Positions 42,012-50,555 of a stretch of 62,749 bases of DNA are shown here, one piece after another. Position 1 is the first letter of the stretch, and every line of letters starts with the position of its first letter. Made by a program: the position numbers and the translations under genes. The stretch comes from Scybalocola_A sp900557175 (GTDB taxonomy: Bacteria; Bacillota; Clostridia; Lachnospirales; Lachnospiraceae), in assembly GCA_937890745.1 (NCBI GenBank), contig CALADH010000048.1, positions 1-62,749 of the forward strand, in the 5' to 3' direction. The notes beneath the pieces are model-generated. The model did no database searches and was not told where the DNA came from. It was given only the letters and a program-made list of their open reading frames with translations.

Positions 42012-42950
42012 ATGGATAGAAAAGAAGATCTGATTAAAATTTTTGCGCCAAAGCTTCGGAGGGTGCTTGAGCAGATGTCGTTAAACTATGATCATTTGCA
42101 GGAAATACGGCTTCGGGTGAATATGCCGCTGATGATTATTTACGAAAATAAAGAATTTATGGTTGATGATGGCGGACAGCTTTTAAAAGAAAATGGCGGA
42201 ATGGCAGTGATTGTACTGCCGGAGGATATCCGGGAAACAATGGCGCTTGTCAGTAATTATTCGCTTTATGCTTATGAGGATGAAATCAGGCAGGGCTATA
42301 TTACGATTAAGGGCGGACACAGAGTTGGCATTGCCGGCAAAATCATTCTCGAAAATGAGAGAGTTAAAAGTATACAATATATTTCTTTTATGAATATACG
42401 GCTGTCCCATCAGGTGAAGGGCTGTGCCGACAAGGTCATGCCTTATATTATGGAAAACGGGCGTCTTTGTCATACTCTGATTATTTCGCCGCCGTGCTGT
42501 GGGAAAACGACAATGCTCAGAGATATTATAAGGCAGGTATCCGGCGGCGGCCAAAGTGTCGGCGTTGTTGATGAGCGCTCGGAGATTGCGGCATGTTATC
42601 TCGGCATTCCGCAAAATGAGCTTGGTATACGCACGGATGTGCTGGACGGCTGTCCAAAAGCCCACGGTATGCTGATGCTTCTGCGTTCAATGTCGCCGCA
42701 GATTATCGCAGTGGATGAGATTGGCAGTCAGGAGGATATGAGGGCGATTGCTTCTGTCATTAATTGTGGCTGTAAGCTTCTGGCAACAGTCCACGGCAAT
42801 TCGGTCGGCGATTTAATGTCACGGCCGGTGCTGTCGCGGCTTGTGCGGGAAAAAATTTTTGAACGGTATATTGTGTTAAATAACTGCGGTAAAATCGGAA
42901 ATATAGAGGCTGTTTATAATGAGTTTGGAACAAATTTATTTTTTCATTAA
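42012..42950 (+). CDS. spoIIIAA: Stage III sporulation protein AA
   Basis: 312 residues from ATG 42012 (GGTGAGGG upstream). Cytoplasmic ATPase of the mother-cell SpoIIIA complex, related to type II/IV secretion ATPases. Walker A is ISPPCCGKTTMLRDI, with the second box VGVVDERSEIAACY and IIAVDEIGSQEDM as Walker B; the C-terminal LLATVHGNSVGDLMSRP is conserved. The first gene of the complete eight-gene spoIIIA operon, which is normally switched on by SigE in the mother cell; I could not identify a SigE promoter with confidence. Confidence 0.95.
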   Translation: MDRKEDLIKIFAPKLRRVLEQMSLNYDHLQEIRLRVNMPLMIIYENKEFMVDDGGQLLKENGGMAVIVLPEDIRETMALVSNYSLYAYEDEIRQGYITIKGGHRVGIAGKIILENERVKSIQYISFMNIRLSHQVKGCADKVMPYIMENGRLCHTLIISPPCCGKTTMLRDIIRQVSGGGQSVGVVDERSEIAACYLGIPQNELGIRTDVLDGCPKAHGMLMLLRSMSPQIIAVDEIGSQEDMRAIASVINCGCKLLATVHGNSVGDLMSRPVLSRLVREKIFERYIVLNNCGKIGNIEAVYNEFGTNLFFH

Positions 42951-43461
42951 GCTTTTAGCATCGCTTCTTGTGATAGGAAGTATGGCAGGCTTTGGTTTTT
43001 ATGAGAGTATGCGCCTGACGCAGCGTCTGAGATTGCTGAAGGAGCTTTACCGTATGGTGATGCTTCTTGGCAGTGAAATCAAGTATACGGCGCTTCCGGT
43101 GCCGGAGGCTGTCAGCCGTATCGGGGGACGCACGGAAGGGGCTGTGAAAACATTTTTAGACGGTGTTGCCGCCCAGCTTTATTTACAGAGCGGCGATTCT
43201 CTGGCAAAAGTATGGCGTACTCAGGCGCAGATCTGTTTTGAGGACAGCCCGTTAAAGGCGGAGGATATGCGTCTTATTAAAGAAATCGGGGATAATTTAG
43301 GGTATGGTGACCGGCAGACACAGGTGGGTGCTGTCGGGCTTTGCATGGAAAATTTCCGCATGTCTATTCAACGGCTGGAAAAAAATGTACCGGCAAAGAA
43401 AAGACTTTATCAGTGCCTTGGTTTGTTTTCAGGGTTTTTATCGGTAATATTGCTTGTGTAA
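42919..43461 (+). CDS. spoIIIAB: Stage III sporulation protein AB
   Basis: 180 residues. N-terminal membrane helix (about residues 7-28), central soluble helical domain resembling type II secretion GspF, and a C-terminal membrane helix (LYQCLGLFSGFLSVILLV). Family motifs YESMRLTQRLRLLKEL, EIKYTALPVPEAV and LCMENFRMSIQRLEK. Overlaps spoIIIAA by 32 bases, so its ribosome site lies within that gene (AGAGG). Confidence 0.93.
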   Translation: MSLEQIYFFIKLLASLLVIGSMAGFGFYESMRLTQRLRLLKELYRMVMLLGSEIKYTALPVPEAVSRIGGRTEGAVKTFLDGVAAQLYLQSGDSLAKVWRTQAQICFEDSPLKAEDMRLIKEIGDNLGYGDRQTQVGAVGLCMENFRMSIQRLEKNVPAKKRLYQCLGLFSGFLSVILLV

Positions 43462-43489
43462 ATAAGCATTGGCAGGGGAGGGATTTTCG

Positions 43490-43684
43490 CTGACAGTCAG
43501 TTTGATTTTTAAAATTGCTGCCGTAGGCATATTGGTCTCGGTGCTTTGCCAGGTACTTAAACATTCGGGGAGGGACGAGCATGCTTTTTTAATCAGTCTT
43601 GCAGGGCTCGTGCTTGTACTCCTGTGGATTGTTCCGTATATTTATGAGCTGTTTGAAACAATAAGACGGCTTTTTGCCCTTTAG
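43490..43684 (+). CDS. spoIIIAC: Stage III sporulation protein AC, apparent CTG start
   Basis: 64 residues, two membrane segments, matching the family's length. Core LIFKIAAVGILVSVLCQVL, then KHSGRDEHAFLISLAGLVLV. No ATG occurs. The strong site AGGGGAGGG (43474-43482) lies 7 bases before an in-frame CTG at 43490. The only upstream start-like codon, TTG 43469, has no ribosome site; TTG 43502 is too far from the site and would remove conserved residues. I therefore propose CTG. Confidence 0.88.
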   Translation: MTVSLIFKIAAVGILVSVLCQVLKHSGRDEHAFLISLAGLVLVLLWIVPYIYELFETIRRLFAL

Positions 43685-43699
43685 AAAGGCGGCGGTGAT

Positions 43700-44086
43700 A
43701 TGGAAATGGTGAAAGTGGCGGCAATGGGTATTGGAGCGGTGCTTCTTGCCCTGCAGTTTAAGCAGGTGCGCGCGGAATACGGCATTTATATCGGACTTGC
43801 GGCAGGTTTTATTATTTTCGGTTTTGCGCTGACGAAAGTGGCCGTTGTCGTCCAGGGGATTGAAAAGGCAGCGGCTTTAATGAGCGTGGATTCAAAATAT
43901 ATACGTCTTTTAATTAAGGCGGCCGGCATTGCCTATATATGTGAATTTTCATCAAGCCTTTGCAGGGACAGCGGCTGCAGCTCGGTTGCATCACAAATTG
44001 AAATGGCGGGCAGACTGACGATACTTGTGCTTAGTATGCCTGTTATTACGGCGCTGTTAGATACAATTAACAGCTTTTTAAAATGA
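43700..44086 (+). CDS. spoIIIAD: Stage III sporulation protein AD
   Basis: 128 residues with three to four membrane segments, homologous over part of its length to spoIIIAC. Motifs AAMGIGAVLLALQFKQVR, YIRLLIKAAGIAYICEFSS and ASQIEMAGRLTILVLSMPV are typical. ATG overlaps are kept: the stop overlaps the spoIIIAE start by four bases. Confidence 0.93.
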   Translation: MEMVKVAAMGIGAVLLALQFKQVRAEYGIYIGLAAGFIIFGFALTKVAVVVQGIEKAAALMSVDSKYIRLLIKAAGIAYICEFSSSLCRDSGCSSVASQIEMAGRLTILVLSMPVITALLDTINSFLK

Positions 44087-45276
44087 AGCATTTTTGCGCT
44101 GCGGTGATGGCGCTTTTTGTAATTTTTATATTTCCGGCGGCGGAGGGCCGGGCATTTGCCGCAAGTGAGCATGAAGCCGTGGCCGGATTGCCGGAAGCTG
44201 CGGCCGGTGAGCATGAAGATATGGCCGGAATGCCGGAAGATAACGGCGATTATGAGGCGATTGAAGCGGCACTTTCTGAAATGACAACGAGCGGTGATAT
44301 AAGTTTTACGGAAATTAAAGACAAGCTTCTTGCCGGAGATTTCGGCGGTTCTTTAAAGACAGCGGCAGCTTACGCGGCGGATAAAATTTTTGGCGAACTC
44401 AGGCAAAATCGCAGAATTATGGGGCAGATGATCGGTATTTCTATTTTAGGCGCTATATTTACAAATTTTTCAGTGGCCTTTGCCGGACGGTATGTGGCAG
44501 AGAGCGGTTTTTATCTGACCTATATGGTTGTTTTTTCGCTGCTGATGACATCTTTTCTGACGGCTTCTTCGATTGTCGGTGAAGTTGTGTCAAATCTTAT
44601 CAATTTGATGAAAGCGATTATTCCGGCCTTTTGTATGGCACTGACTTTTTCGTCGGGGCTAACGACAAGCGGTGCATTTTATGAAGTGATGATGATCGGT
44701 GTTGTGGCGGCAGACTGGGTTCTGACCGGATTTATTATGAATTTTATTCGGGTGTATGTTGTACTTGCCATTGTCAACAGCATGACGAAAGAAGATTATT
44801 TGTCGAGAATGGCAGAACTTTTGCACCTTTCCTGCGGATGGGTGATGAAAACAATTCTTGCAGTGACACTTGGCATTAATATGATTCAGAGTATGGTGCT
44901 TCCGGCTTTTGATTCTGTAAAAAACGGCGTGCTTGCAAAAGCAGCCGGGGCAATTCCGGGACTGGGCAACACATTTGGTATGGCGGCAAAGGCGGCGGTT
45001 GGTTCGGGTGTTCTTTTGAAGAATGCAGTCGGCGGCGCCGGGGTTATTGTCATTATTATTGTCTGCGCTGTGCCTCTTATAAAGCTTTTGGTTATCGCTT
45101 TGATGTATAAGCTTGTGGAGGCGGTCATACAACCGGTTTCTGATGCGCGGCTGACAGAATGTGTCCACGCTGCCGGAGAGGGGATTTTTTTGCTGCTTAA
45201 AACAGCGGGAACGGTGATTTTGCTTTTTGTTCTATCACTGGCAATGATGACGTCGGCATCAAATTTAGGCGTGTGA
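44083..45276 (+). CDS. spoIIIAE: Stage III sporulation protein AE
   Basis: 397 residues. Signal-like N-terminus (FCAAVMALFVIFIFPAAEG), an acidic external stretch, then about seven membrane segments including IIPAFCMALTFSSGLTTSG and VIVIIIVCAVPLIKLLV. Polytopic channel-type component of the SpoIIIA machine. Odd feature: the acidic stretch carries an in-frame 14-residue tandem duplication (DNA copies 44165-44197 and 44207-44239). The rest is normal for the family. Confidence 0.93.
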   Translation: MKHFCAAVMALFVIFIFPAAEGRAFAASEHEAVAGLPEAAAGEHEDMAGMPEDNGDYEAIEAALSEMTTSGDISFTEIKDKLLAGDFGGSLKTAAAYAADKIFGELRQNRRIMGQMIGISILGAIFTNFSVAFAGRYVAESGFYLTYMVVFSLLMTSFLTASSIVGEVVSNLINLMKAIIPAFCMALTFSSGLTTSGAFYEVMMIGVVAADWVLTGFIMNFIRVYVVLAIVNSMTKEDYLSRMAELLHLSCGWVMKTILAVTLGINMIQSMVLPAFDSVKNGVLAKAAGAIPGLGNTFGMAAKAAVGSGVLLKNAVGGAGVIVIIIVCAVPLIKLLVIALMYKLVEAVIQPVSDARLTECVHAAGEGIFLLLKTAGTVILLFVLSLAMMTSASNLGV

Positions 45277-45293
45277 TATGTATGGAGGCTTTT

Positions 45294-45893
45294 ATGGAGG
45301 CATTTTATGAGTGGCTTAGAAATATTGTCATTTGTCTTTTTTTGATTTCTCTCATTTATCAGTTATTTCCGGATTCAGATTATAAAAAGTATATGCGCGT
45401 TGCCGCGGGACTTATACTGATTGTTGTTGTTATGACGCCGGTTTTGAAAATATTTGGTGCAGACATCAAGCTTTCGTATTTTTTAAATTTGGAAACGTTA
45501 AAGACGGAGATTGAGACGCTCGCCTATCCCGAAGAAATGTATGCGGCCGAGCAGGGACGCCTTCAATATGTGACAGAAAATTACAAAAAACAGCTCGAAA
45601 ACGAGGTGACGGCGCTTTTTTTGAATGGTCCGATTGTACTTAAAAATGTGTCTGTTGAGATTGATGGGGATGTGGACAGTAAAAATTTTGGGAAGGTACT
45701 TTCTGTGTCAGCGACAGCGTTTGTCAATGATGAAAAAAGAGACTCCGGTACGGTTGCGCCTGTTGTTATAGGCGCGGCGGAGGGCGGAAGTTTTGTGCCG
45801 GCTGAGTATGTCGGTGATATTGCTGATATGCAGGAAAAAATTGCTGATTATTTGTGTACAGATGTTTCGGCAGTTACAATAAGCATGGATTAG
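45294..45893 (+). CDS. spoIIIAF: Stage III sporulation protein AF
   Basis: 199 residues from ATG 45294, chosen because GGAGG precedes it and MEAFYEWLRNIVI aligns with the usual N-terminus; GTG 45273 and ATG 45282 are alternatives. Two membrane helices (residues 8-60) and a soluble C-terminal domain predicted to sit in the space between the two spore membranes. Motif YMRVAAGLILIVVVMTPVLK is characteristic. Confidence 0.9.
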   Translation: MEAFYEWLRNIVICLFLISLIYQLFPDSDYKKYMRVAAGLILIVVVMTPVLKIFGADIKLSYFLNLETLKTEIETLAYPEEMYAAEQGRLQYVTENYKKQLENEVTALFLNGPIVLKNVSVEIDGDVDSKNFGKVLSVSATAFVNDEKRDSGTVAPVVIGAAEGGSFVPAEYVGDIADMQEKIADYLCTDVSAVTISMD

Positions 45894-45910
45894 CGTTGGG
45901 AGGTGAAGGC

Positions 45911-46486
45911 TTGAAATCAAAAATTGAGCTGACAAAAAAGCAGAAGTTTTTGGCAGCCGCCGGTACAGGGCTTTTAATTCTTGTGATTTTATGGCCGGCA
46001 TCAGAAAAAACGCCGGCGGGGATGTCAGAAGATAAATCCGGCGCCGCCAAAGAAAGTACCGGACAGATGGCGGGGGAGGGTGAAAGTCTTGAAGCTTATA
46101 TTGACAGACAGGAGGAGCGGCTGGCGGCGGTTTTGTCGGAAATTGACGGCGTCGGTGCGGTTTATGTGATGATTACGGCGAGCGCTTCAAGAGAGCTTGT
46201 TGTGGAAAAAGATGTGACGGAGGAGGCAGATGTTACAGAGGAGGAAGATACAAACGGCGGCCGCCGGTCGGTTAAAAATAATACGCGCAGTGAAGTATCG
46301 GTGACAGATTATACATCGGGCACAGCCATGCCTTATGTTGTTAAGTCGCTGGAGCCGGAGATTGAGGGGATTGCCGTTGCAGCCAAAGGCGCCGGCACAG
46401 TGGAGGTCGAGACGGAAATTATCCATACAGTCCAGGCGCTTTTTGATGTGCCGGTGCATAAAATAAAGGTCGTAAAAATGAAATAG
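45911..46486 (+). CDS. spoIIIAG: Stage III sporulation protein AG
   Basis: 191 residues. TTG start with GGGAGGTG ending 5 bases upstream; the ATG at 45854 lies inside spoIIIAF. One membrane helix (KFLAAAGTGLLILVILWP), a linker, and a ring-building domain with YIDRQEERLAAVLSEIDGVG and MITASASRELVVEKD, ending SLEPEIEGIAVAAKGAG. Forms large rings spanning the intermembrane space, related to type III secretion YscJ/FliF. Confidence 0.92.
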   Translation: MKSKIELTKKQKFLAAAGTGLLILVILWPASEKTPAGMSEDKSGAAKESTGQMAGEGESLEAYIDRQEERLAAVLSEIDGVGAVYVMITASASRELVVEKDVTEEADVTEEEDTNGGRRSVKNNTRSEVSVTDYTSGTAMPYVVKSLEPEIEGIAVAAKGAGTVEVETEIIHTVQALFDVPVHKIKVVKMK

Positions 46487-46557
46487 CAAGGCATAGCTTT
46501 CCGGCGCGGCACATAGTATGAAGTAGTAAAATGAATTTGAATCAGGAGGGAAGCGAT

Positions 46558-47238
46558 TTGAAAAGAATCATTAAGAAAAACCAAGTGATTATTACGTCGC
46601 TGGTTATAATGATTGTTGTTGCGGGCTATTTGAATTTTACGGCGGATGAATCGGTGACGTCGCCGGAAAACCAGACGGCGCAGGCTGAGAATGGTGAGGA
46701 TATGCTTGTTGATGTCGATGTGGCGCCGGAGGAGGATATGGCTATCGTTGATGCGGCGGCAGAAGGCGGGGACGGCACAGAAAGTGCAGAAAACGCGGAT
46801 AGTGCAGGGGCTGAGAATGGTGAGACGGAAAATATTGATGACGTCGGAAGTATCGGCGAGGCTGTCCTTACAAGCTCTCAGGCGGCAAAAGGATTTTCTG
46901 CGGCGGCAAAGCTCAACAGGGAGCAGGTGCGCTCACAAAATAAGGAAATGCTTATGGAGATTATTAATGACAGCGCCGGTGATGCGGCTGTGAAGGCAGA
47001 GGCGGCCGACAGCTTAAAAGCGCTTGCCGAGACTGCTGAAAAGGAACAGGCGGCGGAGACACTTCTTGAGGCGAAGGGATTTAAAAATTCTGTTGTCTCA
47101 ATTACAGAGGATGGTGTGGATGTTGTTATTTGTCTTGAATCATTGGACGATACACAGCGGACGCAGATTGAAGATATTGTCAAACGGAAGGCCGGTGTCG
47201 GGGCTGAGAGCATTGTAATTACAACTTTAAATGAATAA
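46558..47238 (+). CDS. spoIIIAH: Stage III sporulation protein AH
   Basis: 226 residues. TTG start preceded by AGGAGGG (46543-46549), giving the family's typical basic N-terminus KRIIKKNQVIITSLVIM and a membrane helix. A long acidic Ala/Glu linker (about residues 30-105) is followed by the YscJ/FliF-like domain (LNREQVRSQNKEMLMEII, EAKGFKNSVVSITEDGVDVV). In Bacillus it meets forespore SpoIIQ to form the feeding channel. No spoIIQ in the window. Confidence 0.92.
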   Translation: MKRIIKKNQVIITSLVIMIVVAGYLNFTADESVTSPENQTAQAENGEDMLVDVDVAPEEDMAIVDAAAEGGDGTESAENADSAGAENGETENIDDVGSIGEAVLTSSQAAKGFSAAAKLNREQVRSQNKEMLMEIINDSAGDAAVKAEAADSLKALAETAEKEQAAETLLEAKGFKNSVVSITEDGVDVVICLESLDDTQRTQIEDIVKRKAGVGAESIVITTLNE

Positions 47239-47262
47239 TCTCTATTATTTTGGAATAATTTC

Positions 47263-47291
47263 TTTTCAAAAGGACATAGATTTGATATAAT
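47263..47291 (+). promoter_or_regulatory. Promoter of asp23-nusB
   Basis: TTTTCA (47263-47268), a 17-bp spacer and a perfect TATAAT (47286-47291), between the end of the spoIIIA operon and the Asp23-family gene. Confidence 0.55.
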
Positions 47292-47337
47292 AGTCATAAT
47301 GATTGACAGTGTCAGAGAAAATATGGAGGTTATGTAT

Positions 47338-47727
47338 ATGGCAAAGGAACAGGAAAATACAGGCAGCTATGCGGCAGAAGGCGGACATACACTTGGCACA
47401 GTAAAGATTGCCGACGAAGTCGTTGCCATCATTGCCGGACTTGCAGCTACCGAGGTTAAGGGCGTTTCATCAATGGCAGGCAATATTACAAATGAGCTTG
47501 TCGGAAAGCTTGGCATGAAAAACCTTTCAAAAGGCGTGAGAGTGACAGTGACACCTGAAAATGTGCAGGTTGACCTGACAATTAATATTGCTTACGGTTA
47601 CAGTATTCCTGATGTTTCAAAGGCTGTTCAGGAAAAGGTAAAAAGTGCCATTGAGACGATGACCGGACTTGCAGTATCTGAGATAAATATTCGAATAGCA
47701 GATGTGGACCTTGACAATGATAAATAG
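47338..47727 (+). CDS. Asp23/Gls24 family envelope stress protein (YqhY type)
   Basis: 129 residues from ATG 47338 (GGAGGT 7 bases upstream). The Asp23 domain: LGTVKIADEVVAIIAGLAAT, GVSSMAGNITNELVGKLG, VTVTPENVQVDLTINIAYG and SEINIRIADVDLD. The same position in Bacillus holds yqhY, beside accBC, where it is linked to fatty-acid synthesis control. Here accB and accC are absent from the site. Precedes nusB after a terminator. Confidence 0.88.
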   Translation: MAKEQENTGSYAAEGGHTLGTVKIADEVVAIIAGLAATEVKGVSSMAGNITNELVGKLGMKNLSKGVRVTVTPENVQVDLTINIAYGYSIPDVSKAVQEKVKSAIETMTGLAVSEINIRIADVDLDNDK

Positions 47728-47747
47728 TAATTGCTTGTTGAATGAAT

Positions 47748-47779
47748 GGCTGTCTTTCTCATTGTTAGACAGCCTTTTT
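47748..47779 (+). terminator. Terminator between asp23 and nusB
   Basis: GGCTGTCT (47748-47755) pairs perfectly with AGACAGCC (47767-47774), followed by TTTTTG. Confidence 0.8.
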
Positions 47780-47821
47780 GTTATAACATTCCAAATACGA
47801 TAATACATAAGGAGAAAGTGA

Positions 47822-48217
47822 ATGAGAATAAGAGAATTAAGAGAGCACGTATTACGACTATTATTTTGCATGGAGTTTCATCCGGCAGAAGAATTTGAGG
47901 AGCAGGCAGAGCTTTATACAGGCGCGCTTTTAGAACCGTCGGAAAAAGAAGTCGCTTATATTCACGATAAGTGCAGCAGGATTTTTGAAAGGCGGGCGGT
48001 GCTCGATGAAAAGATTAATTCAGTGGCGACAGGCTGGAAGACAGAACGTATGGCAAAGGCAGATTTGATTCTTATAAGAATCGCCCTCTATGAGATGACA
48101 GAGGATGAGACAGTGCCTACAGGTGTTGCCATTAACGAGGCTGTTGAGCTTGCAAAGCGCTACGGCAGCGATGAGTCGGCAAGATTTGTCAACGGCGTGC
48201 TTGCAAAGCTTGCGTAA
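47822..48217 (+). CDS. nusB: Transcription antitermination factor NusB
   Basis: 131 residues, all-helical. RNA-binding protein that with NusE/S10 supports antitermination on rRNA operons. N-terminal REHVLRLLFCMEFH and the C-terminal VAINEAVELAKRYGSDESARFVNGVLAKL are typical. AAGGAGAAAG precedes the ATG. Starts a long run of closely packed housekeeping genes. Confidence 0.94.
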   Translation: MRIRELREHVLRLLFCMEFHPAEEFEEQAELYTGALLEPSEKEVAYIHDKCSRIFERRAVLDEKINSVATGWKTERMAKADLILIRIALYEMTEDETVPTGVAINEAVELAKRYGSDESARFVNGVLAKLA

Positions 48218-48229
48218 TGAGGCACAGGG

Positions 48230-49441
48230 ATGATGAAGGAGGTTTATTCGGTATCAGCGGTCAATCAGTACATCCGTCAGATGTTTGAGAGTGATTATGC
48301 GCTGAACCGTATTTATGTAAAGGGAGAGATATCCAACTGTAAGTACCACACGTCAGGACATATTTATTTTACATTGAAGGATAAGGGCAGTGCCATTGCG
48401 TGTGTGATGTTTGCCAGTGCAAGGCGGGGACTTTCATTCAGACTTTCCGAGGGGCAGCAGGTCATTGTGCTTGGCAGTATCAGTGTCTATGAAAGAGATG
48501 GCAAGTATCAGCTTTATGCCAAAGAGATTGTGGCGGACGGCACCGGTTTTTTATATCAGCAGTTTGACATGCTGAAGCGGAAATTGGAGGCGGAAGGTAT
48601 TTTTGATGCGGCGCATAAAAAGCCGATTCCTGCTTTTTCAAAGAAGGTCGGTATCGTCACCGCAAAGACGGGGGCGGCGCTTCAGGATATGATCAATGTG
48701 ACAACCCGGCGCAATCCGTTTGTCCAGCTTGTGTTCTGTCCGGCGAAGGTTCAGGGTGAGGGCGCGGCAGAAACGATTGTCAGGGCGATCAAAACATTGG
48801 ATGCCTACGGCGTCGATGTCATTATTGCAGGCAGAGGCGGCGGCTCTATTGAAGATTTATGGGCATTTAATGAAGAAATCGTGGCGCGGGCAATTTATGA
48901 ATGTCAGACACCGGTGATTTCGGCTGTCGGTCATGAAACTGATTTTACGATTGCCGATTATGCGGCTGATTTGCGGGCGCCGACGCCGTCGGCTGCCGCG
49001 GAGCTTGCCTGCGCGGATGTTTTAGGCATATTGGCCCGCCTCGACGAGGATGGACTGCGCCTTGACAGACTGATGCGGCGGCGTATTGAAGAAAACAGGC
49101 TGCATCTTGACAGGCTTGGGCAGTCGCTTTCTCATCTAAGTCCTGACCGGATGCTCAAAGAAAAGCGCCAGCAGATATTTTTCTTAGAGGAGAGGCTGTC
49201 TTCACGTATGGAAGCAATGATGACCGGTATCCGGCACAGACTGGCTCTGGATGCACAGCGGCTTGAAGGTGTATCGCCGGTGGCACGGCTTAAAAGCGGC
49301 TATGCCTTTGTGACCGGTGAGGACGGGATGCTTATAAAAAGTATTGATGATGCAGACTGCGGCAGTAAGATTACAGTGACACTGGCTGACGGAAAACTGA
49401 CTGCGGCTGTCACAGATAAAAAAGCTGCAAAGAAAGGATAA
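48230..49441 (+). CDS. xseA: Exodeoxyribonuclease VII large subunit
   Basis: 403 residues. With XseB degrades single-stranded DNA from both ends. OB-fold N-terminus (YVKGEISNCKYHTSGHIYFT), catalytic core KVGIVTAKTGAALQDM, IIAGRGGGSIEDLWAFN and AVGHETDFTIADYAADLRAP, then a coiled-coil and the C-terminal SPVARLKSGYAFV. Length is family-normal. The start is one of two adjacent ATGs (48230, 48233). Confidence 0.95.
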   Translation: MMKEVYSVSAVNQYIRQMFESDYALNRIYVKGEISNCKYHTSGHIYFTLKDKGSAIACVMFASARRGLSFRLSEGQQVIVLGSISVYERDGKYQLYAKEIVADGTGFLYQQFDMLKRKLEAEGIFDAAHKKPIPAFSKKVGIVTAKTGAALQDMINVTTRRNPFVQLVFCPAKVQGEGAAETIVRAIKTLDAYGVDVIIAGRGGGSIEDLWAFNEEIVARAIYECQTPVISAVGHETDFTIADYAADLRAPTPSAAAELACADVLGILARLDEDGLRLDRLMRRRIEENRLHLDRLGQSLSHLSPDRMLKEKRQQIFFLEERLSSRMEAMMTGIRHRLALDAQRLEGVSPVARLKSGYAFVTGEDGMLIKSIDDADCGSKITVTLADGKLTAAVTDKKAAKKG

Positions 49442-49444
49442 ATT

Positions 49445-49666
49445 ATGGCAGGAAAGAAAACGCTGGAAACAGCATTTGAACAGTTAGAAACGGCGATTTC
49501 AAAGTTGGAAAATGAAGATATGAGTCTTGAGCAGTCTTTTAAGCTTTATACAGAGGGCGTTAAGCTTGTAAAATATTGCAATGATGCGATTGATAAGGTG
49601 GAAAAGCAGATGATTGAGTTAAAGGCGGGAGATGAGACAGATGGAATTTGCGAAAGTAATGAATGA
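49445..49666 (+). CDS. xseB: Exodeoxyribonuclease VII small subunit
   Basis: 73 residues, helical hairpin that binds the long coiled coil of XseA. Motifs FEQLETAISKLENEDMSLEQ and FKLYTEGVKLVKYCNDAID match the family. Three bases after xseA; the end overlaps ispA by 26 bases. Confidence 0.94.
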   Translation: MAGKKTLETAFEQLETAISKLENEDMSLEQSFKLYTEGVKLVKYCNDAIDKVEKQMIELKAGDETDGICESNE

Positions 49667-50540
49667 ACGGGCTGCCTGCGCTGAGACCGTGATTAAAGCA
49701 TTTCTGCCTGAGGAGGAAGGCGCGCTGAAGCTTATTTGCGAGGCGATGAATTACAGCATTCTTGCCGGCGGAAAGCGGCTGCGTCCGGTGATGCTTAAGG
49801 CGGCTGCGGATATGTTTGGCGGCTGTCCTAAAGCTTTAATTGCACCGTTTATGGCGGCAATTGAGATGATCCACACATATTCGCTTGTCCACGATGATTT
49901 GCCGGCGATGGATAATGATGAATACCGGCGGGGCAGATTAACGACATGGAAGGTTTACGGTGAGGATATGGCGATTCTTGCCGGTGACGGTCTTTTAAAT
50001 TATGCCTATGAAACGGCGGCAAAGGCGTTTGATGCGGCGGCAGATGAGACAGAGCTCAGACGTGTGGCAGAGGCGATGAAAGTGCTTGCAGCAAAGCCGG
50101 GAATTTACGGAATGCTTGGCGGACAGGCTGTTGACGTGAAGCAGAACGGGCAGAAGGTTCCGGCAGAGACGCTTAAATTTATTTATGAGATGAAGACAAG
50201 TGCGCTTATGGAATGTTCGCTGATGATTGGCGCGATTCTTGCCGGAGCAGATCAAAAGGCCGTGGCAGATATGGAGACAGCAGCCCGGTATGCCGGTTTT
50301 GCCTTTCAGATACAAGACGACATTCTTGATGTGACAAGCTCGCTGGAGGTGCTTGGAAAGAAAACGCACAGTGACGAGAAAAATGATAAGACAACTTATG
50401 TGACGCTTTTTGGCTTTGACGGGGCAAAGGCGTACGTTGAGAAGCTGTCCTATAAGGCGATAGAGCTTCTTGAAATGCAGAAAGGCGACAGCAGCTTTCT
50501 CAAGGCTTTGCTTGAGTGGCTGATTCGCAGAGAAAAGTGA
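49641..50540 (+). CDS. ispA: Polyprenyl (farnesyl/geranyl) diphosphate synthase
   Basis: 299 residues from ATG 49641, 9 bases after GGGAG; ATG 49632 touches that site. Condenses isopentenyl diphosphate with allylic diphosphates. First Asp-rich motif LVHDDLPAMDNDEYRRG and second IQDDILD, with GGKRLRP at the N-terminus. Bulky residues before the first motif suggest a short-chain enzyme, probably farnesyl diphosphate. Sits next to dxs, which starts the precursor pathway. Confidence 0.93.
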   Translation: MEFAKVMNERAACAETVIKAFLPEEEGALKLICEAMNYSILAGGKRLRPVMLKAAADMFGGCPKALIAPFMAAIEMIHTYSLVHDDLPAMDNDEYRRGRLTTWKVYGEDMAILAGDGLLNYAYETAAKAFDAAADETELRRVAEAMKVLAAKPGIYGMLGGQAVDVKQNGQKVPAETLKFIYEMKTSALMECSLMIGAILAGADQKAVADMETAARYAGFAFQIQDDILDVTSSLEVLGKKTHSDEKNDKTTYVTLFGFDGAKAYVEKLSYKAIELLEMQKGDSSFLKALLEWLIRREK

Positions 50541-50555
50541 TAAAGAGGGGACGCT

